Source of the DNA: CALMEC01 sp964393105
GTDB taxonomy: Bacteria > Actinomycetota > Thermoleophilia > Miltoncostaeales > Miltoncostaeaceae
Assembly (NCBI GenBank): GCA_964393105.1
Contig: CAYMSM010000023.1
Location: 1-49,667, forward strand
Length of the DNA: 49,667 nt
Direction: 5' to 3'
The notes under the pieces are model-generated. The model was given only the letters and a program-made list of their open reading frames with translations, did not search any database and was not told where the DNA came from. Both the position numbers and the translations under genes were made by a program. Below, piece by piece: positions 1 to 7,984 of this stretch (position 1 is its first letter; each line of letters begins with the position of its first letter).

Positions 1-321
1 AAGGGCTCGGTTCCGGCCGGTGCGACGACGTTCGTGATCGACAACGTGGGCACGATGCACCACGAGTTCGCGATCTTCAAGACCGACCTACCGGCCGACA
101 AACTCCCGCTGACCCCAGACGGCAAGGTCGACGAAGACAAGGCCGGTCTCCTGGCCGAAGCCCTCTACACAAAGCCGCTGCGAGGCGATGACGACCACCG
201 CATTCGCGACGGACGCGGCGTCAACTTCACGATCGACCTACAGCCCGGCAAGTACGTACTACTGTGCAACCTGACCGGCCACTACCAAGCCGGCCAGTTC
301 ATCGCGTTCACCGTGACCTGA
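1..321 (+). CDS. Cupredoxin-domain protein, C-terminal part (5' end outside window)
   Basis: The reading frame is open from base 1, so the start lies upstream of the window. About 106 residues are visible. They form the C-terminal half of a small blue-copper (cupredoxin) fold: a His in GTMHHEF, then a long insertion, then the closing ligand loop LCNLTGHYQAGQ. Known type-1 copper sites use His, Cys, His and usually Met; here Cys and His are present but the axial position is Gln, as in stellacyanins. Such proteins usually act outside the membrane as electron carriers or copper-binding domains; a signal peptide would be in the missing part. It ends 29 bases before a strong hairpin. The family call is fairly secure and the exact role is unknown. 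Confidence 0.75.
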   Translation, partial: KGSVPAGATTFVIDNVGTMHHEFAIFKTDLPADKLPLTPDGKVDEDKAGLLAEALYTKPLRGDDDHRIRDGRGVNFTIDLQPGKYVLLCNLTGHYQAGQFIAFTVT

Positions 322-454
322 GCTCTCTGCCGGCAACATGGCGTACCGCCTTCCAGCCGCTTGACTCCTCGTTGAGCGGCTGGACTGCGCCGACCGGGAT
401 GCGGGAGGCACCGAACCAGCGGAACCAGTCCAACCGGTCGATCGTGGTGGCCAT
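308..454 (-). CDS. Possible small protein, 48 aa, unknown
   Basis: A short frame starting ATG at 454 and ending TGA at 308. A GAGG sequence lies five bases before the start codon. The predicted peptide begins MATTIDRLDWFRWFGASR, is rich in Trp and Arg, and most codons end in G or C as in the real genes here. Its 3' end overlaps the stop of the cupredoxin gene by 14 bases, tail to tail, and it spans the hairpin at 353-383. I recognise no family. It could be chance coding in an otherwise empty convergent gap. Confidence 0.25.
   Translation of the reverse strand: MATTIDRLDWFRWFGASRIPVGAVQPLNEESSGWKAVRHVAGRELRSR
353..383 (+). terminator. Hairpin after the cupredoxin gene
   Basis: CCAGCCGCT (353-361) pairs perfectly with AGCGGCTGG (375-383). 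Four more inner pairs, two of them G-U, leave a five-base loop. It sits about 30 bases after the stop codon in a convergent gap. There is no U-tract, so it may stabilise the RNA end rather than act as a classic intrinsic terminator. Confidence 0.4.
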
Positions 455-605
455 GGCGACCTCGCCGACGATCACCGCGACGAATGTGGCAGAACGCCGA
501 TCCGAGGGGCAGCCACGAGGGTCCCGGTACCACCGACTGATACGCGATGCGGTCCACGTGCCTCCTCTTCGTGGGTCCCGAGGGATTCGCGCCCCTCGAA
601 GCCGG

Positions 606-1868
606 TCAGTCCAATGCCCGTTGAACGTGGACGCTCAGGTCACCGAGCAGGTTCGTGTAGCTGCCGTATTCGTTGTCGTACCAGCCAAAGACCTTTGCGT
701 GGGTGACCGGGATCTCGATGGGCTGCGTGGGCAGGCCGGCCCCGTCATCGACGGTAAGGGCTGGGACCGAGGAGAGATCGATGGTGACGAAGCCGGTGCG
801 CGTGTGGGTCTCGACCCCCTCGATCACGACCGCCGCACGCATCCCGCTGAGATCGGCCGAGACGTTCTGACGGTCGCTGTACACGAGGCACCCCCGCTGC
901 GGACCGGCCGCCGCGGCCGCATAGGTCTCGTTGAGTGCCTCGCGGGTGACCTCACTCTGCCCGTTGGACGTGAGCGTGCTTTGCATCGTGACGTTCAGGA
1001 TCACGAGCGATTCGGTTGGCACGGGGATCCGCACGGAGTCGGCCATGAACCCGACCGTCCTGATCTCGGGGATGACTTGTTCGAGGCTCTCGGCGGCGTT
1101 CGACGAGGTCAGAATGATGCTGTTGAACACGCTGCGGTTTCGCCGGAGGTCCCTCGCACCGGCCGCCGGAAGGGTGTCGAGGACGCTCTGCGAGTTGGTC
1201 GCCGCGTGCACGGTGCTCATCGAGGCGGTCATCAGCAGGGCGGAGGAGAACCGGTCGATGAGCGGCCGCAGCATGTGGGCGAGGGCGGTTGTGGTGCACG
1301 ACGCCGCAGAGACCAGGTTATGGCGCGCCGGTTCGAAGGAGTCGTGGTTGATGCCCGAGATGAGCGTGATCGCGTCGTCAGGGGTCCCCAACCGTTTGTC
1401 ACGAATCTTGAACGGAGCGCTGGAGATCACCTTCTCCGCCCCGGCCGCGAGATGGCCACGCAGGGAGCCGGTGGGGTGGTCGGCGGGCAGGGTTGGGTCA
1501 TCGAACGCACCGGTCGCGTCGACGACCACACGAACGCCGTGGTGGTGCCACCGGATGTCCCGCGGATCGCGCGCCGCCTGCAAGATGGTCACGGGAAGCC
1601 CGCCGACGTCGAGGAGCCCCGCCTCGTGGTCGATCACGTGCACACATGGCTCGGCGTTGACGCCGAAGAGGAACCGATGCATCGGCCCGTAGGTGGAGTC
1701 TTGCTCGATGACGCCGCAGACGGCGTCGAGACTTCTCCCGACCTGACGCCCGAGGTTGACCACAAGGTGGGAGCATTCCTTGCGGACGACGTGGTGCCAC
1801 ACCAGGAGCTTTCCGATCCTGCCCAGGCCGTTGATGCCGAGCCTCGCGCCGTCTGAGTTGGCGTTCAT
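606..1868 (-). CDS. Divergent glyceraldehyde-3-phosphate dehydrogenase paralogue
   Basis: A 420-residue member of the GAPDH family, about 85 residues longer than typical enzymes. The NAD(P)-binding start LGINGLGRIGK is intact. The catalytic Cys is in SAASCTTTALAH (usual form SNASCTTNCLAP), and the active-site His is in MSTVHAATNSQ. Unusual points: the Asp that normally follows the second beta strand (IND) and favours NAD is absent (VVNLGRQ), and the phosphate-site TTTGAAK is TSSNAAE. Canonical GAPDH makes 1,3-bisphosphoglycerate; here substrate and cofactor may differ (inference). ATG 1868 was chosen because GGAG lies upstream and the family fold begins just after it. It follows the dikinase-like gene by 28 bases, so the two are probably co-transcribed. 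Confidence 0.85.
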   Translation of the reverse strand: MNANSDGARLGINGLGRIGKLLVWHHVVRKECSHLVVNLGRQVGRSLDAVCGVIEQDSTYGPMHRFLFGVNAEPCVHVIDHEAGLLDVGGLPVTILQAARDPRDIRWHHHGVRVVVDATGAFDDPTLPADHPTGSLRGHLAAGAEKVISSAPFKIRDKRLGTPDDAITLISGINHDSFEPARHNLVSAASCTTTALAHMLRPLIDRFSSALLMTASMSTVHAATNSQSVLDTLPAAGARDLRRNRSVFNSIILTSSNAAESLEQVIPEIRTVGFMADSVRIPVPTESLVILNVTMQSTLTSNGQSEVTREALNETYAAAAAGPQRGCLVYSDRQNVSADLSGMRAAVVIEGVETHTRTGFVTIDLSSVPALTVDDGAGLPTQPIEIPVTHAKVFGWYDNEYGSYTNLLGDLSVHVQRALD

Positions 1869-1896
1869 CGTCCGTGGTCTCCATTCGCGTTCGAGG

Positions 1897-4800
1897 TCAT
1901 TGCTGAGCCCGCCCCCGCACACCGATCATCTGCACCGGGTGGGCTCCGAGGTACACCGTCCCGTCCAATCCGCTGATCGAAACCAGGTCGCCGGTTCTCA
2001 AGACGTGGCGCCCGAGGCGAGACGTGCGGTGGCGCTCGTCGACATCGAGCGAGCGGCACCCCACCACGCAGGTCTTCCCAAGGCGCTTTGCCGCGACCGC
2101 CGCGTGGCTGGTGGCCCCGCCAAGCGCTGTGAGCATGCCGTCGCAGGCGAGCACCAGCGCGATGTCATCGGGCACGGTGTCCCGCCGCAACAGAATGATC
2201 GCGGCGGAGGGATCACGGGCCCGCAACTCGGCGATGTCCGCCGCTGTATGGGCGACCCGGCCGGCGAACGCTCCGCCGCTCACCCCGATTCCGGCGGCGA
2301 TGCACGCGTGGTCGAGGGCGTCGCTCGGGCTGAACGCAGCGACGATGGTGCTGGGGGCGGCGACGGTATCGCGCGTTTGTAGGAGATAGAGATCCTCGGC
2401 TCGGTCGCTTTCGAAGGTGAACTCGATCTCCTGGTGGTTCATCCCGTGCGTGTCGACAAGCGTGCGGGCGACGCTGCCGAGAGCCTGGTGGATGGCGGGG
2501 AAGTCCTTTTCCAAGGAGATGTCGCCGTCGCGCGCCTCGCGCAGTCGTTGCCGCTCGGTGATCGGGAACGTCATGACAAGCCCGCTCACCACGTCGTCTC
2601 CCTGGCTCTGGACGGTGAAATCGCCGCAGAGCTCCAGTGAGTCGCAGGCGCGTCGGGGGTCGGTGGTCAGCACCACTCCGGACCCGGCGCGCGGGCCGAG
2701 GTTGCCGAACACCATCGGCTGCACGATGACCGCCGTGCCCCACTCGTCTGCGAACTGGAGCTCCCGACGGTAGAGGCGCGAGCCGGGCGCGTCCCACGAG
2801 GCCTGCACGAGCTCGATGCACCTGAGGAGTTGGGCAAATGGATCGTCCTGCATGACGATGCCCGCGTCGACGACCATCGTCCGGTATGAGCGCGCGAGCA
2901 GGTGCATGGCGTGGGCAGACAACAGCGCTTTGTGGCGGACACCGTTGTGACGCTTCGCGTCGGCGATGAGCCGGTCGAAGCGGTCCCGGTCCAAGCCGTG
3001 CCCCATTCCCCACGACTGGACGAAACGTCGGTAGGCGTCCCAGGCGGCCCACTCGCCCCGGGTCCCAGCCACCCGTTCGGTGACGGCCGGGCTCATGCCG
3101 ACATTGAGGTACGTGGCGAGCATGCCGGGCATGCTGAACGGGGCGCCGCCCCTGACCGAGAGGATCAGGGGGTGATCAGGGTCGCCGAGCCGTGCGCCGA
3201 CTCTCCGCTCGAGGTGGGTCAGCTCTTCCCGCACTCGGCTCTCCAGACGCCGCCGCATCTGCGTCGATGTGCGGATGGCGTCGCGGGCGAGGAACACGTC
3301 CGTGGTGAGCACGAAGCCGTCCGGTACCCGCATGCCGAACTGGGCGAGGCGCCGGAGCATGAACGCCTTCTTCCCGAGCGCCACGGCGCCAAGCTCCGCG
3401 GGTGCAGTCGTCAGGGGCACGATTGACCGGTCGAGGTCAAGCGGGGGCGATGCGGGGCCAGTGGGACGGGGAGCGCTGTCGCGAAGCTCACCGATGGTCT
3501 GCCCGACGATCGCGTCGAACCGCTGCAGCGCGAGGCTGCCGGCGATAAGGTCGCGAATGAACGCCTCAGAGTGGCGCAGGACGGCCTCGTCCCTGGGATC
3601 GTCCGGGAGTACGTCCCGGTCGATCATGCGGCCGATCACACGGCGCACCGGCTCTTCGTACACGTCGAGAATGCGCGCGCGGATCGTTGTCTCAAGGTTC
3701 CGCGAAAGCAGTTGGAACACGTTCAGGAGCTGAATATTCGCGGTGGCCGGGCGGACGAGCACCTCATCGAGCATCGCCAGGGCATACGCGATGCCCTGCG
3801 CTCGGAACCCGTCGATGCGCAGACCCCGATGCAGTTCGGCGAGCCAGCTCGCGACCGTCCTCAGCCGCTCGACCCTCTCGACAGGCAGCGCCTCCGCGAC
3901 CATCACCCGTGCGATCAGGGCAGAAGCCAGACTCTCGATCCGGAAGGTCAGGCCCATCGCGTCCAGCCGCTCCTCGCGGTAGGAGCCGTACATGCTGGGG
4001 ATGCCGACCGCGATGTGTCGCTTGTAGTAGATGTCCTCGAATGCGGTGGTCTCACCGCGGCGAAGCACGAGCGCCTGGAGGCGCTCCAGGACGGTGAGTG
4101 CATGGTCCAGCGCCTCGGCGTGGGCGCCCCCGGCCACGGCGGTTTCGAGGTCGGTCACGAGGTCGCGCTCGATCAGGTTGAACGCACGGAGTCGCTGGGT
4201 GACGTCGGTGTGGTCGAGCGAGTACTTGCGGCGGATCTCCCGCCAGATCCGCACAAGCAACTCGGCGCGCTCGCGATCCGCCTCGTCGGCGTCAGGGATC
4301 CGAGCGAGACGGGCGCGCAGGTCGTCGAGGTCGAGCGCGAAGATGCCGTCAACCGAACCGGTCTGTCGGGACAGCTCCGCGAAGGTGGCGTGGATGCCCC
4401 GCGACGCGGGGTGGTTGACGTCGAGCGCGTCGCACAGGCTGTCGGGCACGTACGCGGCGAGCGGTTCGCGGTCCCCGGTCGCCCAGTATCGGGCGATCTC
4501 TTCAACGAAGTCGATCAAGTGTGGGTTGCATTCGACGTGGCTCTGTTTGCGCAGGAAGTTGCAGAGTGGGTCGCTGCGGTGGAGGGCCTCGTCGATCCGG
4601 GTGGAGACCTCCCGCAACGCGCCTTCGGCGCCGATTTCGCTGAAGTAGACGGGCAGGAGCTTCAGCAGATGCTTCACCTGGACGTACACCGGCTGAATGT
4701 CGCTGGCCAAGAGCGACGAGGCATCTCTCTGGAAAAGCGCGCTATCGGCGATCGACACCCCACCAAGCCGAAGGTGGGCCACCAGGGCGGCGAGCAATGG

Positions 4801-6111
4801 GCGCGCGGCGACCGGATCCACTTCGATGATCCTCAAGTAGGTGCGGACGGCGTCGAGGTGTGATGGGTTGGCACGAACGTTCCATTCGGCGGTGAACCCG
4901 TCGAAGCCCGGGTACTCGAAGTCCGTGGCGAGAACCTCGTCGATGACGGCATCGACCAGGTCCGGGTCGTCCGAAGCGAGCGCTTCCCGCCCGAGGCCCT
5001 TGATGAGGTCGAGCACGGTCGCCGGATACGGAAACGCGTGCCGGTGCAGGAGATCGAAGACCGTGCGCACAAGCTGCTCCCGATCGGCGCCGGAACGTTG
5101 CGCCAGCACGCCCGAGCATGTTCGGGTGACCTCGCGGAGCGCTGTCTCGTGACCGGGCACGAGTTCCGGGTGCTCGAGCACCCTGAGCAGCCAGCGGATC
5201 TTGGCAAGGGCGGCGGCCGAGCCGCCGCTGCGGCCGAGAGCGTCGGCCTGTGTGAGGTAGCCGCGGATGATGCGAGCGTTGTCGGGCAAGGCGGCAAGCT
5301 CCGATGCATGGTCGCGCAACGTGGGCGAGTCGCCCAGTTGACGCAGCCTCCGGCGCATCCGGCGAAGGTCGGCGTGGGTCGCGAGATCCGCTTCCTCGTC
5401 GTCTGGTCTGGGCTGCGGCCCCGGTCGGGCGATCTCGCGATGCCAGACCGCGGGGTCGTCGCAGGCGAGCCAGCGCTCGTAGACGATGTCGAGGCTCACA
5501 CGGAGGAGCGCGAGGGCGGCCTCGGTGGCGGCGCCGGCAGCCACGGCAGGCGCATCGGTGAGTGTCGCGGCGAGCTTCCGCAACCCCGGCGACGCCGCTG
5601 GCACGAGACCGGGAGCGTCGGCCAAGATGCGTTCGAGCTCCGCGAGGCCGTCGCGGATGACGGGGGCGTTGCGGGCGAGGGCCTCGCCGGACTGGCGTGC
5701 GACGTGCTCGAGGTACCTCAGCCAGTGGCGGGTCGCGTCTTGACGCACCTCATAGGGTGTGGCTTCGCGGACGGTCTTGGCGTAGAGATCGCAGACGATC
5801 GCGATGGCCTCTGCTCCGCGCCCATGGCCATTGATGTAGTGGAAGTCGCTCATCGCGCGGCGGTGGAGGTCCGTGAGCGTCTGGGACCAGCCGACATAGT
5901 GGTGGTGGATCTCCCGCAGAAGCTCCTCGGTGGCATCGTGCACGCCACGCCACGGGGCGGTGATCTCGAGGAGGATCGCGTGCTTGGGAGGGATGACGAC
6001 CTCGACGGCCGTCCGGGCCAGGTTGGCCTCGAGTGCCCCTCCGATGGATTGCATGCTCCGCCCGCCAGTCTGTGGTACGACTGCGACGAACTCTGCTGCC
6101 GTCCGCGCCAT
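1897..6111 (-). CDS. Giant PPDK-like dikinase with ATP-grasp and phosphohistidine domains, no PEP/pyruvate barrel
   Basis: 1404 residues. Residues 1 to about 890 are mostly alpha-helical and match no family I recognise. From about 905 to 1270 there is a pyruvate-phosphate-dikinase-type nucleotide-binding domain: ALGKKAFMLRRL, VRGGAPFSMPGM, DAYRRFVQSWG, VQPMVFGNLG and the EIEFTFE...LLQTRDT end. Residues about 1275-1390 form the swivelling phosphohistidine domain, with the catalytic His in LGGATSHAAVAAKRLGK. The protein then stops, so the PEP/pyruvate-binding TIM barrel of true PPDK is missing. By analogy with rifampin phosphotransferase, the phosphate acceptor may be bound by the N-terminal region (inference). 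The start is uncertain: ATG 6111 has no clear ribosome site and ATG 6054 is possible. It lies upstream of the GAPDH paralogue in an apparent operon. Confidence 0.8.
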   Translation of the reverse strand: MARTAAEFVAVVPQTGGRSMQSIGGALEANLARTAVEVVIPPKHAILLEITAPWRGVHDATEELLREIHHHYVGWSQTLTDLHRRAMSDFHYINGHGRGAEAIAIVCDLYAKTVREATPYEVRQDATRHWLRYLEHVARQSGEALARNAPVIRDGLAELERILADAPGLVPAASPGLRKLAATLTDAPAVAAGAATEAALALLRVSLDIVYERWLACDDPAVWHREIARPGPQPRPDDEEADLATHADLRRMRRRLRQLGDSPTLRDHASELAALPDNARIIRGYLTQADALGRSGGSAAALAKIRWLLRVLEHPELVPGHETALREVTRTCSGVLAQRSGADREQLVRTVFDLLHRHAFPYPATVLDLIKGLGREALASDDPDLVDAVIDEVLATDFEYPGFDGFTAEWNVRANPSHLDAVRTYLRIIEVDPVAARPLLAALVAHLRLGGVSIADSALFQRDASSLLASDIQPVYVQVKHLLKLLPVYFSEIGAEGALREVSTRIDEALHRSDPLCNFLRKQSHVECNPHLIDFVEEIARYWATGDREPLAAYVPDSLCDALDVNHPASRGIHATFAELSRQTGSVDGIFALDLDDLRARLARIPDADEADRERAELLVRIWREIRRKYSLDHTDVTQRLRAFNLIERDLVTDLETAVAGGAHAEALDHALTVLERLQALVLRRGETTAFEDIYYKRHIAVGIPSMYGSYREERLDAMGLTFRIESLASALIARVMVAEALPVERVERLRTVASWLAELHRGLRIDGFRAQGIAYALAMLDEVLVRPATANIQLLNVFQLLSRNLETTIRARILDVYEEPVRRVIGRMIDRDVLPDDPRDEAVLRHSEAFIRDLIAGSLALQRFDAIVGQTIGELRDSAPRPTGPASPPLDLDRSIVPLTTAPAELGAVALGKKAFMLRRLAQFGMRVPDGFVLTTDVFLARDAIRTSTQMRRRLESRVREELTHLERRVGARLGDPDHPLILSVRGGAPFSMPGMLATYLNVGMSPAVTERVAGTRGEWAAWDAYRRFVQSWGMGHGLDRDRFDRLIADAKRHNGVRHKALLSAHAMHLLARSYRTMVVDAGIVMQDDPFAQLLRCIELVQASWDAPGSRLYRRELQFADEWGTAVIVQPMVFGNLGPRAGSGVVLTTDPRRACDSLELCGDFTVQSQGDDVVSGLVMTFPITERQRLREARDGDISLEKDFPAIHQALGSVARTLVDTHGMNHQEIEFTFESDRAEDLYLLQTRDTVAAPSTIVAAFSPSDALDHACIAAGIGVSGGAFAGRVAHTAADIAELRARDPSAAIILLRRDTVPDDIALVLACDGMLTALGGATSHAAVAAKRLGKTCVVGCRSLDVDERHRTSRLGRHVLRTGDLVSISGLDGTVYLGAHPVQMIGVRGRAQQ

Positions 6112-6453
6112 GTCGAATCGGGGCCGGCACCGTACGCGCGACGTGGTTTTCCCGCAAGTGCACGGCAGTGCGGCGCACCACCCATGTGTGCCATCTCTGT
6201 CACGACTTCGTGGCAGGAATGCCGGGCGTGGCCGCCCGCCCGCGGCGGGTGAAGATAGGACTCGCTCTCAGGGATGTTGTCCCTTTTGCGAGTCCTATCT
6301 TCCCCTCAGTCCACGTAACGATTGACCAACCGAACTCGACCAATTGGCGTTCTCCCAGCGCATGGTTCGGAGGTGCACGGTTGGCTCCCCGAGCGTGATG
6401 CCAACGACGTGCTGAGCGTGCCGTCGCGGTGACGGCGTCGCCCGAACGTCGGC
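6112..6453. repeat. Intergenic repeat block A (hairpin plus palindrome module)
   Basis: A 342-base gap between two minus-strand genes with no convincing gene. It holds an 18-base GC-rich segment (6224-6241) and CTCAGGGATG (6267-6276), both found again near 30.2 kb. The string GCGAGTCCTATCTTCCCCTC (6288-6307) recurs near 9.3 kb with a one-base gap. A motif ATTGACC..ACC (6321-6332), followed by GACCAATTGGCG (6338-6349), recurs near 9.1 and 30.1 kb. Confidence 0.6.
6251..6302. repeat. Perfect 15-bp inverted repeat with nested hairpin
   Basis: GAAGATAGGACTCGC (6251-6265) is the exact reverse complement of 6288-6302. The 22-base loop contains a second stem, AGGGA/TCCCT (6270-6274 with 6280-6284). 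On the minus strand it lies after the homoserine dehydrogenase gene, so it could end that transcript, but parts of it recur elsewhere as dispersed repeats. Confidence 0.7.
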
Positions 6454-7776
6454 CTAGGCCAGCTTTTCCATCCGGAGCGACACGACGGGACCGACGTTGG
6501 CGGCGAGGGCCTCGATCTTGGCGATCGCGGCGCGCACGTCGCGCTCGACGCATTCGTGGGTGAGCAGGACGACCGAGGCTTGGCCCTCCTCTCCGGGCTC
6601 GCGTTGCAGGGCCGCGTCGATCGAGATCCGCTCGTCGGCCAGGATGCGCGTGACGTCCGCCAGTACGCCCGGCTCATTGGCGACCTGCAACCGCAGGTAG
6701 TAGCCGCTCGTTACGTCGTCGATCGGCAGCACCGGAATGTCGCTGACGCGATCGGGTTGGAACGCCAGGTGCGGCACGCGGTGCTCGGGATCCGCCGTGA
6801 TCAATCGGGCGATATCGACGAGATCGGCGATAACGGCCGAGGCGGTCGGTTGCGCCCCGGCACCGGCCCCGTAGTAGAGGGTGGGACCGACCGCGTCGCC
6901 CTTGACGAGCACGGCGTTCATCACGCCCTCGACGTTGGCGATCAGCCTGGTCGCCGGGATCAGCGTCGGGTGGACGCGAAGCTCGACCCCATCCGGGCGG
7001 CGGCGGGTGATGCCCAGCAGCTTGACGCGGTAGCCCAGCTCCTCCGCGTAGCGGATGTCGGTCGACTCGATCGTGGTGATGCCCTCGACGTGCGCCTGAT
7101 CGAACCGCACCGGGATCCCGAACGCCATCGCCGACATCAGCGACAGCTTGTGCGCCGCGTCGATGCCTTCGATGTCGAACGTCGGGTCGGCCTCGGCGTA
7201 CCCCCTGGCCTGGGCGTCGGCCAGCGCCGAGGCAAAGTCCACGCCGCGGCTTCGCATCTCGGAGAGGATGAAGTTGGTGGTGCCGTTGATGATCCCGGCG
7301 ATCCACTCGATGTGGTTTGCGACGAGCCCTTCGCGAAGGGCCTTGATGATCGGGATGCCACCGCCGACAGCCGCCTCGAACGCGACGATCACGTCGTTGG
7401 CGAGGGCGGCCTCGAAGATCTCGTTGCCATGGACCGCCAGGAGCGCCTTGTTGGCGGTCACCACGTGCTTGCCATGGCCGATCGCCTCGAGCGTCAGCGT
7501 CTTTGCGACGCCGTACCCGCCGATCAGCTCGACGATGATGTCGATGTCGGGGTCGCTGACGACCGCCGACGCATCGTCGGTGACGTCGACCTCGGGACCT
7601 GTGAGTCGCCTCGCGAGGTCCAGATCGAGGTCGGCGACCCGCGTGATCACGATCGGCCGCCCCACGCGGCGCGTGATCTCTTCCTGATTTCGGGTGAGGA
7701 CCTCATACGTCCCGCCGCCCACCGTGCCGATCCCGAGCAGGCCGATGCGTACCGGTGTCTGGTCCGAGACGCTCAC
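6454..7776 (-). CDS. hom: Homoserine dehydrogenase
   Basis: 440 residues. It reduces aspartate semialdehyde to homoserine, the branch point to threonine and methionine. The N-terminal nucleotide-binding motif GLLGIGTVGGG is followed by the family's NKALLAVHG, AAVGGGIP and GIINGTTNFIL motifs in the dimerisation/catalytic region. A C-terminal ACT domain (about 360-440, starting near YYLRLQVANEPG) fits feedback regulation by an amino acid, commonly threonine. GTG 7776 was chosen because the fold begins five codons later, and the longer open frame upstream is Arg/Pro-rich and not conserved in character. TAGCCT eight bases before the start could serve a leaderless transcript. No other threonine-pathway gene is adjacent. 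Confidence 0.95.
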   Translation of the reverse strand: MSVSDQTPVRIGLLGIGTVGGGTYEVLTRNQEEITRRVGRPIVITRVADLDLDLARRLTGPEVDVTDDASAVVSDPDIDIIVELIGGYGVAKTLTLEAIGHGKHVVTANKALLAVHGNEIFEAALANDVIVAFEAAVGGGIPIIKALREGLVANHIEWIAGIINGTTNFILSEMRSRGVDFASALADAQARGYAEADPTFDIEGIDAAHKLSLMSAMAFGIPVRFDQAHVEGITTIESTDIRYAEELGYRVKLLGITRRRPDGVELRVHPTLIPATRLIANVEGVMNAVLVKGDAVGPTLYYGAGAGAQPTASAVIADLVDIARLITADPEHRVPHLAFQPDRVSDIPVLPIDDVTSGYYLRLQVANEPGVLADVTRILADERISIDAALQREPGEEGQASVVLLTHECVERDVRAAIAKIEALAANVGPVVSLRMEKLA

Positions 7777-7984
7777 GACGCGGAAGGCTACATGCGCGGA
7801 TGGCGTCCTCACGGTGCAGAAGGCTGTCCGCCGGGGCTGTCCAGGCGAGCCACTTCCTTCACCTGTCACGCCCTCAAGGTACGGTCCGCAGATGTCGCGA
7901 AATGCGGGCCGACGGATTTCAGTGACCCCGGACGGTCGAGGCCGCCTCGTGCGGCCGGCCGAGATCACAACGAAGACCGACGCC

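Noticed and set aside
264..1856. Plus-strand open frame of 530 codons
   Set aside because: Antisense to the clear GAPDH-family gene; composition is Arg/Asp/Gly-rich with no family features.
6224..6307. Insertion sequence remnant
   Set aside because: There is an inverted repeat, but no transposase fragment, no target duplication and no second end was found; a dispersed repeat is the safer description.
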